Below are positions 1 through 8,096 of a stretch of DNA of 27,961 nucleotides, piece after piece. How positions within the stretch are numbered: the first letter of the stretch is position 1; each line of letters starts with the position of its first letter. Source of the DNA: Candidatus Stahliibacteriota bacterium (GTDB lineage: Bacteria > Hydrothermota > UBA3073); NCBI GenBank assembly GCA_030627085.1, contig DAOUSS010000004.1, forward strand, positions 1 through 27,961, written 5' to 3'. The notes beneath the pieces were generated by a model. It made no database searches. It was given only the letters and a program-made list of their open reading frames with translations, and was not told where the DNA came from. A program made the translations under genes and the position numbers.

Positions 1-11
1 CTTTATTACTC

Positions 12-17
12 TATAAT
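12..17 (+). promoter_or_regulatory. possible -10 box upstream of the MoxR gene
   Basis: A perfect TATAAT hexamer lies about 60 nt before the chosen MoxR start. Its -35 partner would fall outside the window, so this is only a candidate. A TTGACA at 44-49 has no -10 box at a workable distance. Confidence 0.25.
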
Positions 18-76
18 CCTCTGTGCTCTCTGTGGTTAGATTTTTGACAATAATGTTTTTGCGAATGGGAGATAAT

Positions 77-1060
77 ATGGGTGACATTGAGAACATAGAG
101 AAGCTGAAAGTTGCGAAGAAAAAAATCCTGAAAGAACTGCATAAGGTCATTATAGGGCAGGATGATGTAATAGAACAGATACTTATCGCACTGCTTGCAG
201 GAGGACATTCTCTCCTTTTGGGCGTGCCCGGTCTTGCAAAGACACTGATAGTAAATACACTCGCAAGAACACTTTCTCTTTCTTTTCAAAGGATACAATT
301 TACCCCTGATCTCATGCCGTCGGATATAACAGGAACTGAGATATTGGAGGAAGAGAGAGAGACAGGAAAAAGAGAGTTCAGGTTTTTGAGAGGACCTATA
401 TTTGCTAACATAATCCTTGCCGACGAAATCAATAGAACACCCCCGAAGACCCAGGCCGCTCTTCTCCAGGCGATGCAGGAATACAAGGTCACTGCAGGAG
501 GGAGAACATATGAACTTGAGCTGCCGTTCTTCGTGCTTGCAACCAGAAATCCTATAGAGCAGGAAGGAACCTATCCACTACCAGAGGCGCAACTTGACAG
601 ATTTATGTTTGAAATCGTGATAGATTACCCACAACCAGATGAAGAGGTAAGAATCGTTGAAACGACAACAAGTGCCTATATGAACGAGATAAATCCGGTG
701 ATTGGAAGGAATGAGATACTTGGACTCCAGAACCTCGTCCGCAGGGTTCCAGTATCCGACAGTTTGATGAGAAACGTGGTTAAAATCATCAGGTTCACCA
801 GACCTTCTAATAACTCAGAAGTACCAAAATTTATAAGAGAATGGGTAACATGGGGTGCTTCTCCAAGGGCGTCCCAGTATGTAGTATTGGGAGCAAAGGC
901 AAAGGCATTGCTTGACGGAAGGACTACGCCATCTATAGTAGATGTGCGATTTGTATTAAAACCTGTATTGCGGCATAGATTGATATTAAACTTTGCTGCA
1001 GAGGCAGAGAGTGTAACTACGGGTGATGTAATAGAAAAGTTGATGAAAGAGGTGATGTAG
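77..1060 (+). CDS. MoxR-family AAA+ ATPase
   Basis: Cytoplasmic AAA+ ATPase of the MoxR family, chaperone-like ATPases thought to remodel or activate partner proteins, often with von Willebrand A-domain partners. Visible motifs are Walker A GVPGLAKT (about residues 49-56), Walker B IILADE (112-117) followed by INRTPPKTQAALLQAMQE, and the sensor stretch ATRNPIEQEGTYPLPEAQLD, all hallmarks of the family. The 327-residue length is normal. I chose the ATG at 77 because GGGAG sits 5-6 nt upstream and the protein then begins just before the conserved region; in-frame ATGs at 23 and 65 lack this. MoxR genes usually precede a DUF58 gene, but here the next gene, 9 nt downstream, is a PorV-like outer-membrane protein. 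The substrate is unknown. Confidence 0.93.
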   Translation: MGDIENIEKLKVAKKKILKELHKVIIGQDDVIEQILIALLAGGHSLLLGVPGLAKTLIVNTLARTLSLSFQRIQFTPDLMPSDITGTEILEEERETGKREFRFLRGPIFANIILADEINRTPPKTQAALLQAMQEYKVTAGGRTYELELPFFVLATRNPIEQEGTYPLPEAQLDRFMFEIVIDYPQPDEEVRIVETTTSAYMNEINPVIGRNEILGLQNLVRRVPVSDSLMRNVVKIIRFTRPSNNSEVPKFIREWVTWGASPRASQYVVLGAKAKALLDGRTTPSIVDVRFVLKPVLRHRLILNFAAEAESVTTGDVIEKLMKEVM

Positions 1061-1069
1061 GGGGTTCGT

Positions 1070-1981
1070 ATGAGATGTGTAAAATGGGTAATAATAATCA
1101 TTCTTCTCTCTGTGGGTATTAGTGAGGCGAATATTGTAGATGATATAAGGGATTTTTTAAATTCTAAGAGCGAAGGCATGGGTATACCCTCTCTTAAACT
1201 TGGCGTAGGAGCGAAGAACCTTGCGCTTGGAGGTGGAATCCTATCAAGAGATGCAACGCTTGTGTTCTGGAATCCTTCACAGATACCACTGGTGTTAGGA
1301 CTTAACGCGTCATTTTCACATTCATCTCAATTTTTAGGCACAAGGTATGAATTTGCAGGGGTGGTATGGGGTGACGGGATAAGTGGTTATGGGGTCGGTA
1401 TCAATTATTTTACAGCAGGAGATGTAGAATTGAGAGACTCGAGGCAGATACTCTATGGTACCTACTCCCCGTTCAGCCTCATCTCTTATCTATCATACGG
1501 AAGAAAGGCAGGGGATGTATGGCTTGGAGGTTCCTTCAAATACCTTTACGAGAGGTGTTATATATACAGTCTCAGAGGATATGCATTGGATGTTGGATTC
1601 AATTACATTCCCATTACCGCTCTTGATATCGCCTTTGTCGTGTCAAACATAGGGCCCAGGGTCAGCTATGGCATAGAAGGTTCTACACCAATCAGACTTC
1701 CACTCACATTTGAATTCAGCACTGGATATGAAATTAAAAAGTTTGGTCTGTCTGCTTCATTCAGAAAGGCACTTGATGAGGTATTTACAGTCAGCGCGGG
1801 TGTTGAGTACGCACCAAATCCATATATAACTCTGAGAATGGGAAAGAGGGTTAGATACGATTCAAAAGGACCATCTTTTGGCTTTGGTATAAATTACTCC
1901 AATCTCACATTAGATTATACCTATCTTCCATTCGAACTCGGTCTCGGTAGTTCACATCATATCACGATAACAATGAAATGA
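1070..1981 (+). CDS. PorV/PorQ-like (UPF0164) outer-membrane beta-barrel protein
   Basis: A 303-residue predicted exported protein. Residues 1-20 form a signal peptide (basic MRCVK start, hydrophobic VIIIILLSVG core, SEA before the likely cleavage site). The mature part opens with GVGAKNLALGGG and DATLVFWNPSQIP, which match the N-terminal signature of the PorV/PorQ/UPF0164 family (LGVGARALGMGGA..A.D.....WNPAG). The rest is alternating aromatic/polar strands rich in Gly and Tyr, typical of a FadL-like outer-membrane barrel, ending in a strand (HHITITMK). PorV acts as a shuttle in type IX secretion of Bacteroidota, but relatives occur in many phyla with no known role, and no other type IX gene is seen here. 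It starts 9 nt after moxR, so the two are probably cotranscribed. Confidence 0.75.
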   Translation: MRCVKWVIIIILLSVGISEANIVDDIRDFLNSKSEGMGIPSLKLGVGAKNLALGGGILSRDATLVFWNPSQIPLVLGLNASFSHSSQFLGTRYEFAGVVWGDGISGYGVGINYFTAGDVELRDSRQILYGTYSPFSLISYLSYGRKAGDVWLGGSFKYLYERCYIYSLRGYALDVGFNYIPITALDIAFVVSNIGPRVSYGIEGSTPIRLPLTFEFSTGYEIKKFGLSASFRKALDEVFTVSAGVEYAPNPYITLRMGKRVRYDSKGPSFGFGINYSNLTLDYTYLPFELGLGSSHHITITMK

Positions 1982-2275
1982 CCTTTGGTTGAAACAAAAT
2001 AGGGTTTAAATAAACCCAGGTTATGTATTGAGAAACCACAAGATTTCACGAGATTATCACAAGATTATCGGAGAATATCAAATTTTCAATACCCAATTTC
2101 CAATAAAATGTCAAATTCCTAAATTCCCAGTTTCATTTTGAGGTTGGCTACTCTTTGCATCAGCAAGCTGATGCACTCCAAAAACAGTATTTCATTACTC
2201 CGCACTTGCCGAATCTATTTGACATTTGGATTTTCATTGGAAATTAGAAATTCGGATTTTGAAATTTTGCTGTGT
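1982..2275. other. intergenic region with degenerate repeats
   Basis: No gene is seen between the convergent PorV-like and acyltransferase genes. It holds a perfect hairpin GGGTTT-AAAT-AAACCC at 2002-2017, which might end the plus-strand transcript but is not followed by a T run. A degenerate tandem of about 11 nt units like TCACAAGATTA lies at roughly 2038-2075. AT-rich text of the AATTTCCAATAAAATG kind follows, of a type that also fills other gaps in this window. Confidence 0.5.
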
Positions 2276-2908
2276 TCATCCGTGGTTAAGGCTTATTCTG
2301 GTGTCCTTCGACAATGCCCTAATGTTTTGCATAACCTCTTGCGATATTGCATCAGCCCTCTCTCTAGTTTTGCCTTTGAACATATCAGGATATATTGGTT
2401 TGCCAAATATCACTCGGGGTTTCACTTTTCTCAGAAATTGGGCGATGAGTGAGAAGTTTACACCGTGTATATATGCAGGGATTACAGGCACATTTGTTCT
2501 TGCCGCGATAAAGCCAACTCCGGGCTTGGCATTTAGAAGAACCCCTTTAAGACTCCTTGTACCCTCAGGAAACATTATGACGCATAGACCTTTTTTCAAA
2601 AGTTTCTCTGTATGTCTTATCGCCTCCTTATCTATTCCCATTCTACTGACCTTGTATGCGTTGAAATATTTGAGCAACCAGGAATAGAATGGATTTATTA
2701 TAAACAGTTCCTCTTTTGCAAAGAAGAACGCTTCACGCTTCCATATTGCAGCTCCTACAAGGGGAGGGTCATAGTTCGTGAGGTGGTTAGACGCAACAAT
2801 AACACCACCTTTCTCTGGTATATTTTCTCTGTTGCAAACCCTGAACCCCAAAAAAAGGCGCCATATAAAATTTATAACTCTTGCCGCTAGCCTGTATCGC
2901 AGCTTCAT
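2276..2908 (-). CDS. 1-acyl-sn-glycerol-3-phosphate acyltransferase (PlsC family)
   Basis: Membrane-associated acyltransferase that would convert lysophosphatidic acid to phosphatidic acid in phospholipid synthesis. The catalytic HX4D motif is NHLTNYD (His42, Asp47). The substrate-binding motif FPEGTRS is at about 113-119, and a later VPVIPAYIHG block matches family motif IV. The 210-residue length is typical of short PlsC proteins. A hydrophobic N-terminal helix (about 11-23) would anchor it to the membrane. It lies 13 nt downstream of cmk on the same strand, a pairing found in many bacteria, and is probably translated from the same mRNA. The exact acyl acceptor is not shown by sequence. Confidence 0.9.
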   Translation of the reverse strand: MKLRYRLAARVINFIWRLFLGFRVCNRENIPEKGGVIVASNHLTNYDPPLVGAAIWKREAFFFAKEELFIINPFYSWLLKYFNAYKVSRMGIDKEAIRHTEKLLKKGLCVIMFPEGTRSLKGVLLNAKPGVGFIAARTNVPVIPAYIHGVNFSLIAQFLRKVKPRVIFGKPIYPDMFKGKTRERADAISQEVMQNIRALSKDTRISLNHG

Positions 2909-2921
2909 ATTTTATTGGTCA

Positions 2922-3611
2922 TTAGTCATTTATAAAACTACTACTTTGCCTATCGTGTTCTCTTATCACCTCTATCACCTTCTCCACCTCTTCTTCAATG
3001 GATAAATGGGTAGTGTCTATTATCACAGCATCTTCAGGTATTTTGAGCGGGCTTTCCACTCTCATTTTATCCTGCTCATCCCTCTTTTTTAATGATTCAA
3101 TAACAGATTGCAAATCAGCGGTTCTCTCAAGTTCTCTCTGTCTTCTTCGTGCTCTTTCTATAATGTCCGCATCCATATATATCTTTACATCTGCATCCTC
3201 GAACACAACTGTTCCTATATCCCTACCCTCACATATTACATTTTCTTTTCTCCCCATCTTTCTTTGTTTTTCTACGAGATTGCTGCGGACATCTTTATAT
3301 GTTGCGACGGTAGAAGCTACACTGCCTACTTCCTCTGTCCGTATGAGATTTGTTACTTCTCTGCCGTTCAAAAAAATACGATTTTCATCTAGCCAATCCG
3401 TCAGCTGACGGATAAATCGTATGTTAATCTTGCGTGATACATCAGCAACTGCTTTTCTATCATGGATATTTATTCTGTTTTCAATACAGTATAATGCGAC
3501 TGCTCTATACATAGCGCCTGTATCTATGTATACAAATCCCAGTTTCCTTGCGACCTCCTTTGCAGTGGTGCTTTTCCCTGAGGCGGATGTTCCATCAATT
3601 GTAACAATCAT
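2922..3611 (-). CDS. cmk: cytidylate kinase
   Basis: (d)CMP kinase, phosphorylating CMP and dCMP with ATP in pyrimidine nucleotide metabolism in the cytoplasm. The P-loop GTSASGKST occupies residues 7-15 and is followed by YIDTGAMYRAVALY, the NMP-binding signature of bacterial Cmk. Further conserved elements are VICEGRDIGTVVF and an Arg-rich lid (RARRRQREL). The 229 residues are the normal length. GAAG a few bases before the ATG is a modest ribosome-binding site. The gene heads the cmk-plsC pair. Confidence 0.96.
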   Translation of the reverse strand: MIVTIDGTSASGKSTTAKEVARKLGFVYIDTGAMYRAVALYCIENRINIHDRKAVADVSRKINIRFIRQLTDWLDENRIFLNGREVTNLIRTEEVGSVASTVATYKDVRSNLVEKQRKMGRKENVICEGRDIGTVVFEDADVKIYMDADIIERARRRQRELERTADLQSVIESLKKRDEQDKMRVESPLKIPEDAVIIDTTHLSIEEEVEKVIEVIREHDRQSSSFIND

Positions 3612-3701
3612 AATACTTCAATAGTATACGTTATAATAAATTCTGTGCTTTGTTAAGGAAAAATTGAGTATTACTGTTTAGTATTTTAAGGATTTTGAGA
3701 T

Positions 3702-4625
3702 TCAATATTTGATTTTCGAATTTACCTTTGTAAAGTGGTCATATCCACCTAATTTTACTTCCCTTCCATCATCGAACCTCATTCCTTCTTTCACTATTTC
3801 ACCTATCTCAAAAAAATTCAGCCTTTTTCTGAGTTTGCCAAGGTTTTTCCTGTTCAGTGTGAAAAGCAGTTCAAAGTCCTCTCCTCCATACAAGGCAAAG
3901 TCATCAGGTTTTTCTTCCATCAACATTGCGATTTTTTTCGCCTCTTTCTCTACAGGTACACTATGAATAATGGCGCCCACGCCACTTTCTTTGAGCAGAT
4001 GATACAGGTCAATAGCAAGCCCATCTGATACATCTATCATAGATGTTGCGAACTCTGAGAGTATCAAGCCTTCTTCTATTCTTGGCTCTGGGTGAATGTA
4101 CTTCTCTATCACTTCTTTGAAAGAGGTTGGGTCATTTTTCAATGTCTTGAGTCCTGCAATGGACCCTCCAAGTGGTGCAGTAACACATAAAACATCGCCA
4201 AGCTTCGCTCCGTTCCTCCTTACTATCTGTTTAGCTTCACCTATGACACAGAGTGATATAAAGAGATTGTTGCTCTTTACAGTATCGCCGCCAATAATCT
4301 CTGTATCAAACTTATTTGCAAGTGATCTGATGCCGTGAGCAAGTGATTCTGCAAGAGTAATATTTCCCTCGGGCATGCCGAGAGCACATAGAAGTACCTT
4401 TGGTCTTCCTCCCATTGCTGCAATATCGGATAGGGCCGCAGCACAGCTTCTGTAAGCAGCGTCGTAGGGAGTAATAAGGGACAGATCAAAATGGACTCCC
4501 TGAACAAATGAATCTATAGATACAACAGGAGTAAACCCCGGAGTGATGTTGAATTCTTCTGCATCATCGCCTATCTTTGGAAAAAGAATTTTTAATCTGT
4601 CTATGATTTCAAGCTCGGTAGACAT
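3702..4625 (-). CDS. thiL: thiamine-monophosphate kinase
   Basis: Phosphorylates thiamine monophosphate to thiamine pyrophosphate using ATP, the last step of thiamine cofactor synthesis. It is a 307-residue PurM-like fold enzyme. Visible family blocks are KIGDDAE near residue 18, SIDSFVQGVHF (about 36-46) carrying metal-binding Asp, AALSDIAAMGG, IGGDTVKS and DVSDGLAIDLYH, followed by YGGEDFELLFT. The N-terminal metal-binding loop reads SIDSF rather than the commoner TTD.LVEGVHF but keeps the VHF. It stands alone on its strand, separated from cmk by 90 nt and from panB by a 186 nt AT-rich gap. Confidence 0.95.
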   Translation of the reverse strand: MSTELEIIDRLKILFPKIGDDAEEFNITPGFTPVVSIDSFVQGVHFDLSLITPYDAAYRSCAAALSDIAAMGGRPKVLLCALGMPEGNITLAESLAHGIRSLANKFDTEIIGGDTVKSNNLFISLCVIGEAKQIVRRNGAKLGDVLCVTAPLGGSIAGLKTLKNDPTSFKEVIEKYIHPEPRIEEGLILSEFATSMIDVSDGLAIDLYHLLKESGVGAIIHSVPVEKEAKKIAMLMEEKPDDFALYGGEDFELLFTLNRKNLGKLRKRLNFFEIGEIVKEGMRFDDGREVKLGGYDHFTKVNSKIKY

Positions 4626-4811
4626 TACATCTAAGCAAAAATTCTAAATAACAATTTCTAAATCCTAAATAATTTCTAAATCCCAATTTTCTAAATTCTT
4701 CCAGACAAGTCAGAATCGTTTGGAATTTATAATTTGGAATTTGTTTAGAGTTTCGGATTTCGAATTTAGAATTTCTAATTTTACCCCTATGAATTGCTGA
4801 ATTAAAAGATT
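4626..4811. repeat. AT-rich degenerate intergenic repeat
   Basis: The gap between panB and thiL is built of repeated variants of TTCTAAATCC and their complements (AATTTGGAATTT), giving an imperfect tandem/inverted texture with no open frame. The same texture appears near 2090-2110, 2225-2260 and 22448-22515. It looks like dispersed filler of the host genome rather than a coding remnant. Confidence 0.5.
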
Positions 4812-5609
4812 TTAGAGGTAGGTGTGATTGGCATCTGGATATATTCCATTTTTCACCTCGTCAATGTATTTGTTTATAGCGTTTTTTATTTCATTCTGCA
4901 GGTGTGCATATTCTTTTACGAATCTTGGCATCGGTCCAGGTAAGAACCCGAGTATATCTGTTACGACAAGAATCTGCCCATCACAGTATCTACCGGCACC
5001 TATTCCATATACCGGGACTTTAACCTTTTCCGTTATTTTTCTTGTAACATCCTCTGGGACACATTCCACTATAATTGAGAAGACACCTGTGTCTTCGAGT
5101 GTCGTTGCGTCTGTTAGAAGTTCCAGAGATTCAGTATTTTTCTTTCCTCTCACCCGATAACCCCCAAATTTCTTATACGACTGTGGTGTCATACCTATAT
5201 GGCCCATTACAGGAATACCAATATCTACGAGTTTCTTTATTGTATCCTTCATTGCAAGTCCACCCTCCAGTTTCACTCCATCCACTCCAAGACGCATAAA
5301 TCTACCAGCATTTCTGATTGCATATTCTATAGACTGTTGGTATGACATATATGGCATATCCGCTATCACCATTGCCCTTTCCGCCCCCCGTCTGACTGCA
5401 CCCACGACAGGTAACATATCCTGCATCGTGACAGGGAGTGTAGATGAATACCCAAGTACTGTTGTGCCATACGAGTCACCAACCAGTATTACATCTATGC
5501 CAGCTTCATCTTCAATCTTTGCAGTAATATAATCATAGGCGGTGAGAAGAACTGCCTTTTCACCCTTTCCTTTCTTTTTTATCAGATATTGTGGAGTTAC
5601 TCTTTCCAT
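4812..5609 (-). CDS. panB: 3-methyl-2-oxobutanoate hydroxymethyltransferase
   Basis: First committed enzyme of pantothenate (coenzyme A) synthesis: it transfers a hydroxymethyl group from methylenetetrahydrofolate to 2-oxoisovalerate, giving ketopantoate. The 265-residue protein shows the full family pattern: LTAYDYITAKIEDEAGIDVILVGDS with metal-binding Asp45, TLPVTMQDML, VIADMPYMSY with the second metal Asp (84), GVDGVKLEGG, IPVMGHIGMTPQSY and the catalytic-Glu block SIIVECVPE, then GIGAGRYCDGQILV. No panC or panD is near. No clear Shine-Dalgarno precedes the ATG. Confidence 0.97.
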   Translation of the reverse strand: MERVTPQYLIKKKGKGEKAVLLTAYDYITAKIEDEAGIDVILVGDSYGTTVLGYSSTLPVTMQDMLPVVGAVRRGAERAMVIADMPYMSYQQSIEYAIRNAGRFMRLGVDGVKLEGGLAMKDTIKKLVDIGIPVMGHIGMTPQSYKKFGGYRVRGKKNTESLELLTDATTLEDTGVFSIIVECVPEDVTRKITEKVKVPVYGIGAGRYCDGQILVVTDILGFLPGPMPRFVKEYAHLQNEIKNAINKYIDEVKNGIYPDANHTYL

Positions 5610-5746
5610 AGAAAGATAGTCATTGGGTTATTAGGTAGTTAAGTCATTGAGTCGTAAAATCGTTGGATCATTTTGTTTATTTGGTTTGTGTAGCTTTCTG
5701 CCTTATATCCGGTTATGCACCATTATAGCAAGATTCTATGATAATC

Positions 5747-6031
5747 TTAACTTGGTTTTTCCTCTGCTTTTGACTCACTTTCTTCCCTTTCTTTCTCCTT
5801 TACATATGTGAGTTTCAAGTCTGACAAGGTAGAACTGATTAGAGATTCCTCTTCTTTTGTAAGATTTCCCTTTGTTTTCTCATTTATAAGGTCAAGGGTA
5901 TCTATAGTGTATTTTGCAAGATTGAGATTCTTCTCTACTTTGTCAGTCAATGGATTTTTAACGACACCAAGGTGCTGAAGGGCAATCGTAGCAAAGAAGT
6001 AAATCACTGATACAAAATCTGGTTTAGCCAT
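5747..6031 (-). CDS. DUF1844 family protein
   Basis: A 94-residue protein that matches the pattern of DUF1844: an N-terminal F.SVIYFFATIALQHLG helix, a GVVKNPLTDK-like linker, then LAKYTIDTLDLINEKTKGNL and an acidic helix, with a charged Glu/Lys tail (EREESESKAEEKP). Its function is unknown. The N-terminal hydrophobic helix may be buried or membrane-associated. The start is supported by GGAG 5 nt before the ATG. It sits between alr and panB on the same strand but is separated from both by more than 100 nt. Confidence 0.8.
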   Translation of the reverse strand: MAKPDFVSVIYFFATIALQHLGVVKNPLTDKVEKNLNLAKYTIDTLDLINEKTKGNLTKEEESLISSTLSDLKLTYVKEKEREESESKAEEKPS

Positions 6032-6151
6032 ATCTTCTCCAGATTAAGCAGTACTTTTTAAACAACGGACGCAGATTCAAGAACAGATGACCTTTTAAGT
6101 ATCCGAATTGACAGAATACAAAGCATATCAGGATACCAGATGACCAGTGTG

Positions 6152-6238
6152 CAGAGTATCAGTGTATCAGGATATCAGGCATAAGTCCTCTCTAACCTGA
6201 TGTCCTGATTTACTGGTATCCTTCCTACTGATACTCTG
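6152..6238. repeat. long nested inverted repeat built from ATCAGGATA units
   Basis: The perfect 12 bp arms CAGAGTATCAGT (6152-6163) and ACTGATACTCTG (6227-6238) enclose a second pair, ATCAGGATATCAGG (6166-6179) against CCTGATGTCCTGAT (6196-6209), matched at 13 of 14 positions. GGATACCAG (6131-6139) and CTGGTATCC (6213-6221) form an alternative perfect pair. The whole 6122-6264 stretch is made of short ATCAG/CTGAT words. It lies in the gap between alr and the DUF1844 gene and holds no open frame. Confidence 0.7.
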
Positions 6239-6276
6239 ATCTTCTGATATACTCATCATGATATCCTTTCCACTTA

Positions 6277-6294
6277 CCCCCGCCTTAGCGGGGG
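6277..6294. repeat. GC-rich hairpin just downstream of alr
   Basis: Perfect 7 bp stem CCCCCGC-CTTA-GCGGGGG. It lies 16 nt beyond the alr stop codon in the direction of alr transcription, so it could act as a terminator, but no T run follows on that strand. Similar GC-rich hairpins at 7638-7654 and 12600-12628 suggest a dispersed palindrome family. Confidence 0.5.
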
Positions 6295-6309
6295 CGGTCA
6301 GGAAACACA

Positions 6310-7467
6310 TTATATATTTACACAATTTCCACTTATAAGTGATTTACGCAGGATAGGTATGCCTTTTTCTGTATAGATTCTCGGGACTCTTGGACCAATA
6401 TTACTTGTTATTTCATAGCTTATTGTCTTTGATATGCGAGCGACCTCATCAGCAGTGATTTCCTCATTTCCCTCTTTTCCGATGACTGTAACCTCGTCTC
6501 CTATTTTAATACCATCTATGTCTGTTACATCAACCATGGTTAAGTCCATGCATACATTGCCTATTATTGGTACTCTCTTTCCTTTTATTATAACCTCTCC
6601 CTTGTCTGAGAGGGTTCGCGGAAGTCCGTCTCCATAACCTATGGATATTGTCGCCACATTCGTTCTTTTCTTTGCCTTGTATGTCCTGCCATAACTCACT
6701 GAATCGCCCTTGTCTATCCACTTTAGATAACATATCCTGCTCTTCAAGGACATAATAGGGGATACATCAACATTTTTTTTCTCCTTTGGGTAAAGTCCGT
6801 ATAAGAGTAGTCCCGGTCTTACCATATTAAAGTAAGAGGACTTCATATTAAGTATTGCGGCAGAGTTTGCAGTATGGTAGTATGAAATGGATATAGCCTT
6901 CTCTTGCAGAGAGTTTACGATATGATTAAATCTTTCAAGTTGGAGATATGTGAAACTTTTGTCATTGCTCTCCGCCTCTGCAAAATGGGTAAATATCCCA
7001 TCTATTTTAATCCATTTTTTCTTTTGTATCTCACATATGAATTGTAGTGCCTCAGGATATTGCACGCCCGTTCTCCCCATACCCGTGTCTATTTCTATGT
7101 GTATTTTAACTCTCTTTTGCTGTCTTTCAGCCTCTTTCTCAAGTTGATTTGCAAAACTGGTGTATGTAACCGTCGGAATAAATCCTTCGTCTACAATAAT
7201 AGGAATATCAAAAGAAAATGTTGGAGAGAGAATGATTATTGGAATGCCTAAGCTCTTTAGATTTACTGCCTCTTCCACCGAAGCGACTCCAACGGCATCT
7301 ATACCTTCCTCCTTCAATACCTTGGATACCTCAATTCCCCCATGGCCATAGGCTTCTGCTTTAACTGCTCCCAGGATTTTGACATTGATCAGATGTCGCT
7401 TTATATTCCTGAAATTGTTTCTTAGTTTATCCAGGTTTATAACAACCCAAGTGCGTTCCTCAATCAT
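6310..7467 (-). CDS. alr: alanine racemase
   Basis: PLP-dependent enzyme converting L-alanine to D-alanine for peptidoglycan. The N-terminal TIM-barrel carries the PLP lysine in VKAEAYGHG (Lys36), where most family members have VKADAYGHG. HIEIDTGMGRTG, the HTANSAA block and MVRPGLLLYG follow. The C-terminal beta domain has VSYGRTYKA, ATISIGYGDGLPR with the second catalytic residue region, and NVCMDLTMVDVT. The 385 residues are full length. The start codon has no recognisable Shine-Dalgarno sequence. Confidence 0.97.
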   Translation of the reverse strand: MIEERTWVVINLDKLRNNFRNIKRHLINVKILGAVKAEAYGHGGIEVSKVLKEEGIDAVGVASVEEAVNLKSLGIPIIILSPTFSFDIPIIVDEGFIPTVTYTSFANQLEKEAERQQKRVKIHIEIDTGMGRTGVQYPEALQFICEIQKKKWIKIDGIFTHFAEAESNDKSFTYLQLERFNHIVNSLQEKAISISYYHTANSAAILNMKSSYFNMVRPGLLLYGLYPKEKKNVDVSPIMSLKSRICYLKWIDKGDSVSYGRTYKAKKRTNVATISIGYGDGLPRTLSDKGEVIIKGKRVPIIGNVCMDLTMVDVTDIDGIKIGDEVTVIGKEGNEEITADEVARISKTISYEITSNIGPRVPRIYTEKGIPILRKSLISGNCVNI

Positions 7468-7623
7468 AATGACAGGAAATTAGACCAGAGACTACAGAGC
7501 GAAAATAAGTGGTTATAGGTCTTCGGACCATGTCTCGGGTTTTCAATGGAGTAAATTTTATTTAAGTGTTAAAAACTGTCTTATTATAACACAAAAAGAG
7601 AAATTTGTCAAGCAAATATATTT

Positions 7624-7681
7624 GGCACGAATTGTCACCCCGCCATCGGCGGGGGATCCCGTTTCGCTGGAAATTCGTGCC
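7624..7681. repeat. inverted repeat with internal GC hairpin
   Basis: Perfect 10 bp arms GGCACGAATT (7624-7633) and AATTCGTGCC (7672-7681) enclose a perfect hairpin CCCCGCC-ATC-GGCGGGG (7638-7654). The arrangement resembles a small non-coding mobile palindrome. It lies in the long gap between alr and tRNA-Asn, which holds no gene. Confidence 0.65.
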
Positions 7682-7768
7682 TACGAATGTTCAGTGTTCA
7701 GCTAAATATAAATCTGCAAAGAATAAAAATTTAAGTCGCAGACTCGTATGAGGGGATTTATTCCTATC

Positions 7769-7804
7769 TACCTGTCGCCTGCCAGTAGGCAGGATAGACA
7801 GGTA
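7769..7804. repeat. palindrome TACCTGTC/GACAGGTA with inner CCTGCC/GGCAGG stem
   Basis: The 8 bp outer arms (7769-7776 and 7797-7804) enclose a 6 bp inner stem (7778-7783, 7788-7793) around the loop AGTA. A related hairpin, TGCCTGC-CTACC-GCAGGCA, follows at 7846-7864. Both share the GGCAGG word and probably belong to one palindrome family. Confidence 0.6.
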
Positions 7805-7845
7805 TTCTACTAAATAAATTGGAGAAGAAGGTGTATTCTTTGGAG

Positions 7846-7864
7846 TGCCTGCCTACCGCAGGCA
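7846..7864. repeat. TGCCTGC/GCAGGCA hairpin
   Basis: Perfect 7 bp stem with the 5 nt loop CTACC. It shares the core word with the palindrome at 7769-7804 and directly precedes the larger nested palindrome at 7872. Confidence 0.55.
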
Positions 7865-7871
7865 GTACAGT

Positions 7872-8014
7872 CTGTGCAAAAAGTAGGTATCTGGTAGCTG
7901 CAGACTTCAGTCTGCGAATAGAAGATGCTGTTTTGGATTCAATTTGCGCAACTTAAAAGTTGCGACTACCATGTTGAAATTTGACTTTTTGCACAGCCTG
8001 AGTAGCTTGCTACT
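7872..8014. repeat. nested palindromic element with 13 bp terminal inverted repeats
   Basis: Outer perfect 13 bp arms are CTGTGCAAAAAGT (7872-7884) and ACTTTTTGCACAG (7984-7996). Inside are a second pair, TGGTAG (7892-7897) and CTACCA (7966-7971), and two internal hairpins: GCAGAC-TTCA-GTCTGC (7900-7915) and CGCAACTT-AA-AAGTTGCG (7947-7964). A further hairpin, AGTAGC-TT-GCTACT, abuts at 8001-8014. The layout is cloverleaf-like, with no open frame. It is best read as a miniature mobile element; a structured RNA is the alternative. Confidence 0.7.
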
Positions 8015-8060
8015 GCAAAGTGTTCTACCAGCTAAATCGGGGAAGAAGGAAATTTTATAG

Positions 8061-8089
8061 TTGACAAAATTGAATTTTTGGTGTATAAT
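8061..8089 (+). promoter_or_regulatory. sigma70-type promoter of tRNA-Asn
   Basis: TTGACA at 8061-8066 and TATAAT at 8084-8089 are both perfect consensus and are separated by the optimal 17 nt. The expected start of transcription, about 8096, falls at the first base of the mature tRNA, so little or no 5' leader is predicted. Confidence 0.88.
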
Positions 8090-8096
8090 ATACCCA

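Noticed and set aside
23..76. Earlier starts for the MoxR gene at 23 or 65
   Set aside because: Neither has a ribosome-binding site; the start at 77 has one and fits the family length.
676..1179. 167-codon minus-strand frame across moxR and the PorV-like gene
   Set aside because: It is antisense to two well-supported genes and resembles no protein family.
2029..2080. CRISPR-like repeat array
   Set aside because: Units are only about 11 nt, diverge from one another and have no spacers.
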